Shown: positions 1 to 6,706, counted from the stretch's first letter. The stretch is DNA of 22,686 nucleotides from an uncultured Candidatus Melainabacteria bacterium (GCA_934691935.1 CAKUTH010000006.1:1-22686), one strand, 5' to 3'. Made by a program: numbers and translations. Notes: generated by a model not told the origin, from the sequence alone.

Positions 1-265
1 GTTTGTCATAGATTTTATTTTGCGAAATCGTAACTTCCAATGGTATAACATCACCATCACGCGTGATTTTTACAAGATATTCACAAAACCAACCGTGTAG
101 TCTGAAAAATTTTTTGGTATCCAAAACCTTTTTTAATCTGTCTGCATGCCTAAACAAATACCAATAGATAGGATATTCTTCACGACCACCTTGAGGTGGA
201 TAACCTTCCCCAAACGCACTTGGACACAACATTAACAAAATTAAAAATATCAATAACTTCTTCAT
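1..265 (-). CDS. Truncated exported protein of unknown function
   Basis: Reading the minus strand from 265, an ATG opens a frame that runs 88 codons without a stop to the window edge, so the C-terminus is missing. It starts MKKLLIFLILLMLCPSAFG, a textbook signal peptide: two lysines, a hydrophobic core and a likely signal peptidase I site after AFG. The cysteine lies in LMLC, which is a poor lipobox. The mature part is rich in aromatic and basic residues and contains a short strand-like stretch (YLVKITRDGDVIPLEVTIS) that loosely recalls the TonB C-terminal fold; this is only a resemblance. It lies 15 nt downstream of the small terminase gene on the same strand. No clear Shine-Dalgarno sequence precedes it. 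It could be a phage cargo gene or the first host gene beyond the phage block. Confidence 0.6.
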   Translation of the reverse strand, partial: MKKLLIFLILLMLCPSAFGEGYPPQGGREEYPIYWYLFRHADRLKKVLDTKKFFRLHGWFCEYLVKITRDGDVIPLEVTISQNKIYDK

Positions 266-280
266 GGATTTATAATATAT

Positions 281-715
281 CTATATCTTGCTGTCGTCAA
301 GATTTGATATTGTTATAATTTTTGCTTGTTTATATGTATCTTCTGGTTTGTCAGTATAAAAACCAAGGTATTTGCATAAACTTTCAAGAGCTTTTAACCC
401 CGCCGAAGTATCACGAAGTTTCTTCTTCCCTGTATAACAGCCGTCTTTGTCCAAAACATCTTCTTCTGCAAGCGAAAATTCTGCTATCTGTAACAACTTT
501 TGTATGACATAACCTTTGTTTACACGCAATGAAGAAATTTGAGCACTCAACTGCTTTTTGATTTCTTTTATCACTAAGTCATTAGACAAAAGTTCCGTTG
601 CCGTTGTTTTTAAATCTTTTGACTTATAACCAGCTTTTTTCGCAGAATACTCTCCGTTTAACGTCTTTATATATTCGGTTACAAACCTTTTTTGTTGTTG
701 TGTTATCTGTTTCAT
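281..715 (-). CDS. Phage terminase small subunit (Terminase_2 family)
   Basis: This 144-aa protein has the usual length and N-terminal pattern of Terminase_2 small subunits: MKQITQQQKRFVTEYIKTLN, then SAKKAGY followed by a second basic helix ending VIKEIKKQL. In this family the N-terminal helix-turn-helix binds the phage packaging site, and the central helices form the ring that hands DNA to the large ATPase/nuclease subunit. The middle of the protein (residues about 60-115) is helical and fits the oligomerisation region. A large subunit would normally follow at once; instead the next gene downstream encodes a signal peptide. The start has only a weak ribosome site, and the short direct repeat TTAAGAA lies just upstream. 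The family call is fairly secure; packaging function in this element is uncertain. Confidence 0.8.
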   Translation of the reverse strand: MKQITQQQKRFVTEYIKTLNGEYSAKKAGYKSKDLKTTATELLSNDLVIKEIKKQLSAQISSLRVNKGYVIQKLLQIAEFSLAEEDVLDKDGCYTGKKKLRDTSAGLKALESLCKYLGFYTDKPEDTYKQAKIITISNLDDSKI

Positions 716-748
716 TTGTGTATTTTTCTTAACAATTCTTAACTATAT

Positions 749-777
749 TTGTGTTTTCTGGAAATAAATTGTATAAT
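749..777 (+). promoter_or_regulatory. Orphan sigma70-type promoter pointing away from the phage genes
   Basis: The -35 candidate TTGTGT (749-754) and perfect -10 TATAAT (772-777) are separated by 17 nt. Transcription would start near 784 and run into an AGGAGG site at 817-822. The -35 matches only three of six consensus positions, but the strong ribosome site at a suitable distance supports the promoter. Confidence 0.45.
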
Positions 778-826
778 AGTCATGCTATTTATATTTCGGC
801 TAGTGTAAATCTTAACAGGAGGGGAA

Positions 827-880
827 ATGAAAATAAACTTCCTGTTTTTTTTGCCCGCGAGCAAAGGTATGAGCCCGTAA
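827..880 (+). other. 17-codon frame behind a strong ribosome site; leader peptide or gene stub
   Basis: AGGAGG at 817-822 lies 4 nt before ATG 827. The frame reads MKINFLFFLPASKGMSP and then TAA. The first ten residues look like the start of a signal peptide or membrane segment. It stops soon after entering the more GC-rich repeat-bearing sequence, so it looks like the 5' stump of a gene replaced by inserted DNA. A translated leader peptide is the other option. No downstream frame continues it convincingly. Confidence 0.3.
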
Positions 881-936
881 GGACGAAAGTCGAACAACAA
901 TCAACGGAAGCGTTGAGTTTTCGGTGTTGTTGTGAG

Positions 937-1123
937 CGGTACCGTTTATCGCGAGCGGGGTGCTACGCACGTAGACACACTGGAACGAACATTCAAGCTC
1001 CGCTTTAATATGCACCACAAAAACTTTATTGGTTTTGTAGGTTACGCTTTTAATGGCTTTGGCTCTTTAACGGTATCATTTATCGCGAACGGGATGTTAC
1101 GCACGTAGACACACTGAAACGAA
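937..1123. repeat. Two direct copies of a 53-bp repeat (937-989 and 1071-1123)
   Basis: The copies have equal length, no gaps and match at 47 of 53 positions. The 19-bp core ACGCACGTAGACACACTG plus its 5' neighbour T is identical in both. All six differences are transitions, and in each the left copy has G or C where the right has A or T. A weaker relative of the repeat's start (18 of 23 positions) occurs at 17531-17553 between ompH and udp, so this looks like a dispersed family rather than a local duplication. Confidence 0.75.
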
Positions 1124-1150
1124 ATTTATTTTCGCATAAAGAAGTTAAGT

Positions 1151-1789
1151 TTATCGCCTAAACATCTTTACAGAAGGGATTTCATCTACACTCGGGCAAA
1201 TTCTGGAACGCATATTTGCAAGCGCATCCTTGTACATGCTTAACCAATAATTAAACCTTACATGCTCTGGGTTGCCTTTCAAGCGCATACATGACCCATA
1301 CACCAAAAGAGGTTCTGAAAACATATCGGGAATTAAAGAAGTGTCATCAAAGTTTTCAAGAGAAAACTTTTCCGCACCATCAGCAGATTTTGCACAATTT
1401 TTTGTATAATAAAGAACCTCAACACTTTTGTCTTTATTGAACATTGGAAGTAAAATCTTGTTGTCATACAGACTATAAGTGCCTTGAGGTTGAGAGTTTA
1501 AGAAAAATTTCTCAAAATCTTCGCAATATGTCAGTTTTGTACCACCAACAATTATTGTACTTATTCTGCCCTCAATCGGATTTTCTATTTCTCCAGTATT
1601 TTTTTGCAGAGTCAACACAACTTTACGTTGCAAAAAATTCCACCTGTCCGAGTTACAAATCTCGGTATTTATAACATTTATAATGTTTTTTAATTTTTTA
1701 TGATCATTTTTAGTTAATTCTGAAAAAGCATTGACTTGCTTATAATTCAGCTCAACTAAACATTTGTTTATTAATTCAAGATAGTTCAT
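1151..1789 (-). CDS. Probable phage head-tail adaptor (P22 gp4 / T7 gp11-like)
   Basis: The 212-aa product begins MNYLELINKCLVELN followed by a helix (KKLKNIINVINTEICNSDRW) and then strand-rich segments. This layout, with an aromatic 'RWNFLQRK' after the second helix, is typical of podovirus adaptor (tail tubular A) proteins, which sit under the portal and start the tail. The C-terminal third (LLVYGSCMRLKGNPE then FNYWLSMYKDAL) is also like that family, where it forms the last helical pair. AAGGG lies 6 nt before the ATG. Size and neighbours (scaffold, capsid, gp10-like protein) support the call; sequence identity to any named protein could not be tested. Confidence 0.6.
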   Translation of the reverse strand: MNYLELINKCLVELNYKQVNAFSELTKNDHKKLKNIINVINTEICNSDRWNFLQRKVVLTLQKNTGEIENPIEGRISTIIVGGTKLTYCEDFEKFFLNSQPQGTYSLYDNKILLPMFNKDKSVEVLYYTKNCAKSADGAEKFSLENFDDTSLIPDMFSEPLLVYGSCMRLKGNPEHVRFNYWLSMYKDALANMRSRICPSVDEIPSVKMFRR

Positions 1790-1865
1790 TTTTTACCCTT
1801 TCTATCGACATTGGTTAGACTTTTCATTTATTGGCTAGTCGCTAACGCTCCCTTTTTACCCTTTC
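1790..1865. repeat. 13-bp direct repeat carrying a duplicated ribosome site
   Basis: TTTTTACCCTTTC occurs at 1790-1802 and again at 1853-1865. On the minus strand each reads GAAAGGGTAAAAA; the first copy is the ribosome site of the adaptor gene, while the second has no start codon at proper spacing. Between them at 1838-1849 is GTCGCTAACGCT, the reverse complement of AGCGTTAGCGAC in the palindromic repeat at 11444-11478. A small repeat insertion that duplicated its target would give this layout. A further hairpin (GGAAGAA/TTCTTCC, 1883-1910) lies just upstream of the repeat. Confidence 0.55.
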
Positions 1866-1930
1866 AACCTTTCTCCTTTCAAGGAAGAACAGTCAAAAGA
1901 CCATTCTTCCCCAAAAGTTTTTGAATTTTG

Positions 1931-2533
1931 CTATTTTATAAGACCTTTTCGAAGTTGATCCATTATTGCACGTTCGTGCTTAGCAAATTCTGCACCACTC
2001 ATTTTGCCGATTTGTTCACGAGTGAAAACCAAATTTTTTATGCCGTCAGAAACAGTGTTCTGTGCATTTGCACGCAAACGCTGTTTTGCGAGCTCATTTT
2101 CGCTGTTTAATGTTTTTTCGTGATCTTGTTCTCTCAAATATTTATCAATTGCGGATTTTTCAATTTTTTCCACAAGTGACGAAATTTTTGAGATTTCATC
2201 ATCATCAAAATTCGTATTTGATTGGGTTAAATAATTGAAAACATCAATTCTACCATCCTGATTAAAAAAATCAGGCATTTGTGTCATTGCTGGTGTAACC
2301 ACTTGTTCATCAGTTGTTTTGTCATTTAGAGTTGTATTGTACTTTTCAAACGCCTTTTGAGTTACATAATTCACTAAATTGTGTCCTTGCTCCTGTGACA
2401 TTACTCCTGTTTGTACAAGGTTATCAATCAATTTAATATCCTGAACAACGCTCTGTTTTAAATTTTGAACATTATTCTCAAGTGCCAAATTTTGATTATC
2501 GGCTTGTGATGAAATATTTTCTATATCATTCAT
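1931..2533 (-). CDS. Probable capsid scaffolding protein
   Basis: A 200-aa, highly polar protein rich in Asn, Gln, Glu, Lys and Asp with predicted long helices, no cysteine-rich or catalytic motif, and no membrane segment. Phage scaffolds have this composition, and the gene lies next to the capsid gene. The ATG at 2533 is preferred over upstream in-frame codons because GGAGG lies 9 nt before it, and the upstream extension would be a reverse-strand shadow of the preceding gene. Its first codons overlap the end of the 79-aa gene by 8 nt, implying translational coupling. The C-terminus (residues about 165-200) is basic (FAKHERAIMDQLRKGLIK), as in scaffolds whose C-terminal helices bind coat protein. 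The role is inferred from composition and position. Confidence 0.55.
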   Translation of the reverse strand: MNDIENISSQADNQNLALENNVQNLKQSVVQDIKLIDNLVQTGVMSQEQGHNLVNYVTQKAFEKYNTTLNDKTTDEQVVTPAMTQMPDFFNQDGRIDVFNYLTQSNTNFDDDEISKISSLVEKIEKSAIDKYLREQDHEKTLNSENELAKQRLRANAQNTVSDGIKNLVFTREQIGKMSGAEFAKHERAIMDQLRKGLIK

Positions 2534-2765
2534 TATTTTTTGCCTCCATACAAAGAACTGCAAATTCCACCGCATCATCAATAAATGACGACAAAAGCAG
2601 TGAAACAAAGTGTTTAAAAGGCAACGGCACTGGAATATATTTAACAATATATTCTACTGCCAATTTCTTTTTTTGCTGCCCCTTATTACTGCCAAGTTTC
2701 TTTTCTGCAATTATTACAGCAGATTTTGCAAGTTCTTTTATTTCAAATTTCAAATTGTCAAACAT
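2526..2765 (-). CDS. Small helical phage protein, Holin_LLH-like C-terminal pattern
   Basis: This 79-aa protein has TTAGGAG 8 nt before its ATG, lies 11 nt after the capsid gene and overlaps the scaffold gene by 8 nt. Its pattern of amphipathic helices, with AVIIAEKKLGSNKGQQKKK near residues 16-34 and a final helix FIDDAVEFAVLCME, recalls the soluble C-terminal part of LL-H type holins (superfamily 6). The N-terminal membrane segment expected of a holin is absent. The segment VPLPFKHFVSLLLSSFI is moderately hydrophobic but short. It may be a lysis-related protein or a capsid accessory protein; its position between capsid and scaffold favours neither clearly. Confidence 0.5.
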   Translation of the reverse strand: MFDNLKFEIKELAKSAVIIAEKKLGSNKGQQKKKLAVEYIVKYIPVPLPFKHFVSLLLSSFIDDAVEFAVLCMEAKNNE

Positions 2766-2775
2766 TGCAAATCTC

Positions 2776-3660
2776 CTAAGAAACAGTTGCGCTTACAACC
2801 ATTTTTGCTAACGCTTTTGGTTGAACTGTTTTTGCGCCATACAAATACAAGCCTCTAACCAAGTCAGAGAAACTATCTTTATCTCTCAAACTTTCGATTT
2901 TTGCCAATTGAGATGCGAATGTTATGGCGTCATTTGTACCCGCAAGTACATAGTATTTACCGTCAACTGCTGTCAAGTTAGTGCTTACCAAAACGTCCAT
3001 GCCTGCAATTCTACCGATTGCGCCTTCTCTAAGGGTTTCATCTGCAACATTATGTGCACCGATAAATTCTGTACTTTGCAATAAATAAGACTCGATAGTC
3101 GGATTAATAACCACCCAAGGTCTTACACCTGTTGTTACTGCATCTGAATTTTTCAAGCACAATGCTAATTTTACAAATTGAGAATAAATTGTTGATTTAT
3201 CCAACGAAATTGGAGATGAATCAGAGCCTACAACGTTTGCGCTATCAGCATTTGCATGTTGTGACAACAAATATGCATCTTGAACTTCTTCAATAGCTTT
3301 TCTCGCATTTTTAAGATGAGCTTCCATAATATCTGTATTTGCTTGAACTTGCGCAACATCATTAATCTTAAACGCAAAGAATTTCTTTTGATCAATAACC
3401 AAATCCATTGAAGTTGGTTCTAATTCACTGTAAGAAATTGCTTCATTACCTAATGTTGAGATAGAAACCTCTGCTGGTGTAATGATTTTTACTTTGTCGC
3501 CTTGGTTTTTAATTTCACCTTCCCAGTTTCTGTTAACGCATTGAAGCATTACACATTCTTTTTCCAGCATATAGTTAAGTTTTTGACTCCATATTTCAGG
3601 AATAAATGCTGAATATGCATTTGTAGTAGTTGATTGAGGTGTTTGTGTTCCTTCTGACAT
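2776..3660 (-). CDS. Phage major capsid protein
   Basis: The 294-aa product has the look of HK97-fold coat proteins of the P22/N4-like type. The N-terminus contains YSAFIPEIWSQKL, then an early strand pair around the GDKVKI segment, a long DLVIDQKKFFAFKINDVAQ section, and a helix of the spine type (residues about 115-140) ending with QDAYLLSQHA. The distal part has RPWVVINPTIESYLL and RIAGMDVLVSTNL, the usual motifs before the C-terminal domain. It would assemble into the icosahedral shell with the downstream scaffold. ATG 3660 is chosen because AAGGA lies close upstream; the in-frame ATG 36 nt earlier has no ribosome site. A 135-nt leader separates it from the tail gene and may contain a promoter. 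Confidence 0.8.
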   Translation of the reverse strand: MSEGTQTPQSTTTNAYSAFIPEIWSQKLNYMLEKECVMLQCVNRNWEGEIKNQGDKVKIITPAEVSISTLGNEAISYSELEPTSMDLVIDQKKFFAFKINDVAQVQANTDIMEAHLKNARKAIEEVQDAYLLSQHANADSANVVGSDSSPISLDKSTIYSQFVKLALCLKNSDAVTTGVRPWVVINPTIESYLLQSTEFIGAHNVADETLREGAIGRIAGMDVLVSTNLTAVDGKYYVLAGTNDAITFASQLAKIESLRDKDSFSDLVRGLYLYGAKTVQPKALAKMVVSATVS

Positions 3661-3795
3661 TTTCTTTCCTTTCTTTTTACACAAGCAAGTTGGCAATCAA
3701 AAACTTATCTCTTACCTGATAATAAATTTTACTCACCAACCTACTTCCTAACTAACTTACTTTGTATATAAAATGAGTGGTATTTTTATTTTTTA

Positions 3796-5304
3796 TTAAT
3801 CGTCATTATAAACTTCTCTAAACTGTAACCCTATAATCGCGCAAGATTGAGTAATTTCTTCGCCATTGATACAGAGTTGTACAGAGTAATTAGATTCAGA
3901 AATTTCAGCTTTTTCCATTGTATCTTTATTTATAGACCATATCGGAATACTTTCTTCATCCGACGGCCAATGGCAAGACAAATCATCGACAGTCATATCA
4001 TCTGCCCAAATCAAATGTTCACGATGTATTGAATAAACTTTTTCAATATCGTCTGAATATTCGCTGTCATAATCCTTACAGACAGAAAAATTGAAATTAT
4101 TATCAAACTCAGTGTCGAGCAAAAAATAAAATTCATCAATCATTTTTCTGTGATGAGGTGCAGTTATCGCCAAAAACGGAGATTTCCACAAAAATTTTAT
4201 CGGCTCACCGTTGAATGTTGTACCAAAATCTTCTTTATAAATTTTTCCATTTTTGTCGGCGGTAAAAATACAATCTTTATAAACACAAGCTGTCACTATA
4301 TCTTGAGGTATTACTCTTTTGTACCACGCTTTATTTACATAATCATTTATCCAAACAGTGTGAAAATAATTGTCGCCATTGTATGGGAAAAAATACCAAA
4401 TTTGATTACGTTTTTCGTAATGAAGTGCCAGAGCATTTTGCAAATTTACAAATAATTCAAATTCAGATTTTATCTTTAGAGAAATCTCTGTTCCCAACTG
4501 AATTTGGTTAAGCTCCCCAACTTGCTCCAATGCAAAAATACCATTACTTAAAAAATATTGTCGATTTTCTACATTCACAATAGCTTTATCGCCACAAGCT
4601 CCCTTATCTGCAAATGGCACAATTGCAAAATCTTCGGCACTTGCACCTGTTAAAAGATAAACTTTATTCTTTTTATAAATCGCAAGATAATCTTTATAAG
4701 GCTTTAATGCAGTAATTGCTCCAGTGTCCGTATGAAATTCATTGATATACCCAGCGTCGCCTTCCAACGTAAAATTATCATAAGTTCCAAGAGCCGAATA
4801 ATAAATCGTAGCATCTTTCGCAACCCAGACCCTGCCTTTATAAACTGTCAAAACGCCACCCGTAAGCACTTCTCCTGACAAATCTTTCAAATTACAATCA
4901 ACAGTATCATACGTAGAATTATTTTTGATATAAAACAATTCATCTGCTTCACTTGTCACGAGTATACCGTTCAAAAACCCTTGAAAAACTGGAGTTTTGC
5001 CAATTAAAACTTTTTCTAACAACTCCAATTGTCCTTTAGTGTCGTCATAAATATAAATTTTGCCAGACAAAGTTGTCACAACAAGTTTAGTTTTGTCATA
5101 CGCAGATAGTTCCGCAAGCCCCGTAACCTCATCTTCGACATCCAGATACAATGCGTTGCCTAACTGTTTTTTTATCCCTCTGTTTTGAAAAATTTCAACA
5201 TTTTCAGCTTCAGACCAATATATTTTTTTAGTATCAAGTCCGAGTTCAGTCTTAGTAAGCGCCTGATTTATCCCACCTGACAAATTGTAATATGAAACTT
5301 CCAT
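3796..5304 (-). CDS. Phage tail hub/stabilisation protein (P22 gp10 / T7 gp12-like)
   Basis: The 502-aa protein starts with a motif common in this group, YYNLSGGINQALTKTELG, followed by NVEIFQNRGIKKQLG. The central part (residues about 60-330) is a run of short strands of the form 'LVVTTLSGKIYIYDD' and 'GRVWVAKDATIYYS', consistent with a beta-propeller. Proteins of this type close the portal channel and form the tail nozzle. P22 gp10 is of similar length. AAAGGAG lies 8 nt before the ATG. It follows the amidase gene after 18 nt and precedes the capsid gene. The family call rests on architecture and neighbours. Confidence 0.6.
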   Translation of the reverse strand: MEVSYYNLSGGINQALTKTELGLDTKKIYWSEAENVEIFQNRGIKKQLGNALYLDVEDEVTGLAELSAYDKTKLVVTTLSGKIYIYDDTKGQLELLEKVLIGKTPVFQGFLNGILVTSEADELFYIKNNSTYDTVDCNLKDLSGEVLTGGVLTVYKGRVWVAKDATIYYSALGTYDNFTLEGDAGYINEFHTDTGAITALKPYKDYLAIYKKNKVYLLTGASAEDFAIVPFADKGACGDKAIVNVENRQYFLSNGIFALEQVGELNQIQLGTEISLKIKSEFELFVNLQNALALHYEKRNQIWYFFPYNGDNYFHTVWINDYVNKAWYKRVIPQDIVTACVYKDCIFTADKNGKIYKEDFGTTFNGEPIKFLWKSPFLAITAPHHRKMIDEFYFLLDTEFDNNFNFSVCKDYDSEYSDDIEKVYSIHREHLIWADDMTVDDLSCHWPSDEESIPIWSINKDTMEKAEISESNYSVQLCINGEEITQSCAIIGLQFREVYNDD

Positions 5305-5322
5305 ATTATACTCCTTTTAAAT

Positions 5323-5820
5323 CTATTTACTATTAATTTTTTGCAAATACCATTTGACTTTTGCCCTAACAAAACTTCCGACTTCATATTGTGTAACCCA
5401 CGAATAAGGCGGAAGAAAAACAATGTCAATTTTACCTGCACTTGATGTTTTTGGATTTTTCAAACCAAATTCATAATGAGTAAAAACAGTTTGAGGCGTG
5501 ACATTAATTTTGTATTTATTTGCGAGTTCTGCACACAATTTCATTGTGCTTTCGAATTGTTTTTTCAAAATCGGATAATTCCCGACACAATTTTTGTTTT
5601 TAAACCCAGCCATAGCACAAATCGCAACCCCAATACTTCCAGTATTTCCGCCACCAGTGTGCATTGCATACTTTTTGGGTTTACAAATTTCATTATCCTC
5701 AGGTTTAAATTTTCCCGAATGCACGACACCACATTTATCAACCAAAAAATGATAGTGCAATTTTTCATACTCAGACGGATAATAAGTCCCTGCTGTCCAA
5801 TGAATTACTATATGTTTCAT
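5323..5820 (-). CDS. N-acetylmuramoyl-L-alanine amidase (Amidase_2), phage endolysin
   Basis: The 165-aa protein is a single Amidase_2 domain starting at once with MKHIVIHWTAG. It would cleave the amide bond between MurNAc and the peptide stem of peptidoglycan. By alignment to AmpD/T7 lysozyme, likely zinc ligands are His7, His115 (in FTHYEFG) and Asp132 (in GKIDIVFLP); the conserved AMHTGGGNTGSIGVAI strand is also present at residues 52-67. There is no signal peptide and no separate wall-binding domain. AGAGGA precedes the ATG by 5 nt. It overlaps the regulator gene by 50 nt in another frame, so the two are probably translated together. A lysis role fits its phage setting. Confidence 0.87.
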   Translation of the reverse strand: MKHIVIHWTAGTYYPSEYEKLHYHFLVDKCGVVHSGKFKPEDNEICKPKKYAMHTGGGNTGSIGVAICAMAGFKNKNCVGNYPILKKQFESTMKLCAELANKYKINVTPQTVFTHYEFGLKNPKTSSAGKIDIVFLPPYSWVTQYEVGSFVRAKVKWYLQKINSK

Positions 5821-6025
5821 AATATTCCTCTAACCAGTTTTTATTATTCAATTTGTAAATTATAGCTGCATGAGTTCTGTTTCTGGCATTCAATTTCAAA
5901 ACAATTCTGTCCATGTGATTTCTGACTGTACCGTATGAAATATTTAATTTATTGCCAATTTCTTTGTCACAGTAGCCCAAAGCAGCCAAAGTTAGTACCT
6001 TAACTTCCTTTGGAGATAAAGCCAT
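5771..6025 (-). CDS. Stand-alone GerE/LuxR-type HTH regulator
   Basis: The 84-aa protein is almost entirely a GerE-type helix-turn-helix: LSPKEVKVLTLAALGYCDKE, IGNKLNISYGTVRNHMDRI, then the dimer helix with KLNARNRTHAAI. No receiver or ligand-binding domain precedes it, so activity must depend on its amount or on a partner. Such free-standing domains, like GerE itself, act as DNA-binding activators. AAAGGA lies 8 nt before the ATG. The C-terminal 15 residues (EEYYETYSNSL...) are acidic and lie in the overlap with the endolysin gene. It is the most likely controller of late transcription in this block. A terminator lies just upstream, so it probably has its own promoter in 6026-6102. Confidence 0.82.
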   Translation of the reverse strand: MALSPKEVKVLTLAALGYCDKEIGNKLNISYGTVRNHMDRIVLKLNARNRTHAAIIYKLNNKNWLEEYYETYSNSLDSRDLLSV

Positions 6026-6101
6026 TCGTCAATTCCTTTTTATTTCAATTCTCTAAAATTAGCATACTAAAAAATTTTTTAAATTCATTCATAATATTTC
6101 C

Positions 6102-6134
6102 AAAAAAATATTTGGGCAGAAATTTCTGCCCAAA
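6102..6134 (-). terminator. Rho-independent terminator after the 126-aa gene
   Basis: Perfect 24-nt palindrome at 6111-6134 (half TTTGGGCAGAAA) followed on the minus strand by TATTTTTTT. It lies 15 nt beyond the stop of the upstream gene and insulates the regulator/endolysin transcript from it. Confidence 0.85.
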
Positions 6135-6149
6135 AAGAGTAAGATAATT

Positions 6150-6530
6150 TTAAGGATTGAGTTTTAAGTATTTATTTTCATTTAAACCAATTTTCAGGGT
6201 TTTAAGGTTTGAATAACATCTTTTTTTGACCCCAAATTCATTATAATTAAGGTAAAAAGTTCCGTAATGCCTTACACTAAAATTTATAGGTTTTTCTTCA
6301 TACAAAACCAAACTTTTCAATTTTGAAAAAAATTCTCTTGCTTTTTTGTTAACTTTTCGAATAACCGACAAGTTATCTTTATCATCAATTCTGGTTAATT
6401 GAACGACAGTATGCCCACAGACAGGGCATTTAGCAAGATAATCAAGTTCACATATCCTAAACCCTTCACTAGGCGAAAGACAAAACGTTCTGGTTTTGTG
6501 CAAAGCGCCACAGCAATGTATATACCCCAT
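6150..6530 (-). CDS. Cys-rich small protein with zinc-knuckle-like motif, unknown function
   Basis: The 126-aa protein has HCC (residues 5-7), Cys17, Cys27 and CPVCGH (35-40), suggesting a structural zinc site. After residue 50 the protein is basic and mixed helix/strand, including KKAREFFSKLKS and a Tyr-rich tail. I do not recognise the family. ATG 6530 is chosen because AGGAG stands 9 nt before it; a TTG two codons earlier is possible. It has its own promoter and terminator and is thus a single-gene transcript at the edge of the phage block. DNA binding is plausible for a basic zinc-ribbon protein but not shown. Confidence 0.65.
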   Translation of the reverse strand: MGYIHCCGALHKTRTFCLSPSEGFRICELDYLAKCPVCGHTVVQLTRIDDKDNLSVIRKVNKKAREFFSKLKSLVLYEEKPINFSVRHYGTFYLNYNEFGVKKRCYSNLKTLKIGLNENKYLKLNP

Positions 6531-6596
6531 ACACAAGTTCTCCTAACATGGCAAACAGTTTTGCTATCAATGAGCGTGAACCTTAACCACATTTTC

Positions 6597-6624
6597 AGTA
6601 TAACTCATTTTAAAAGTTTGAAAA
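6597..6624 (-). promoter_or_regulatory. Promoter of the Cys-rich gene
   Basis: On the minus strand TTTTCA (6619-6624) and TATACT (6597-6602) are 16 nt apart, giving a leader of about 60 nt before ATG 6530, which has a good ribosome site. Confidence 0.5.
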
Positions 6625-6682
6625 GTCCACGCTTCAACAGAGGTAAATACATATCCATGTTTTCATGGGGGATTTTGTAAAA

Positions 6683-6706
6683 GATACTAAGATACTAAGA
6701 TACTAG
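6683..6706. repeat. Three tandem copies of GATACTAA
   Basis: Three near-perfect 8-bp units run head to tail and are followed by a degenerate copy (GGCACTAAG). It stands directly before the palindromic repeat cluster. Confidence 0.75.

Larger units (their letters stand above)
716..1150. other. 435-bp gene-free gap inside the phage block
   Basis: No minus-strand gene fits here although every neighbour is on that strand. The gap holds a plus-strand promoter and ribosome site with a 17-codon frame, a hammerhead-like hairpin (866-890), a longer hairpin at 893-932 (inner arms TCAACG/CGTTGA, outer arms AACAACA/TGTTGTT) and two copies of a 53-bp repeat. From about 853 to 1010 the base composition is visibly richer in G and C than the flanking genes. 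In the familiar podovirus order the large terminase and portal genes would lie between the small terminase and adaptor genes, so the gap may mark a deletion filled by repeat DNA. That reading is an inference. Confidence 0.6.

Noticed and set aside
751..1008. 85-codon plus-strand open frame across the phage gap
   Set aside because: Its start lies before the promoter's expected transcription start, it has no ribosome site, and most of it is Arg/Cys-rich translation of repeat DNA. The frame with the real ribosome site is a different one and stops after 17 codons.
1883..1910. Terminator between scaffold and adaptor genes
   Set aside because: The hairpin is real, but neither strand has a proper U-tract directly after it.
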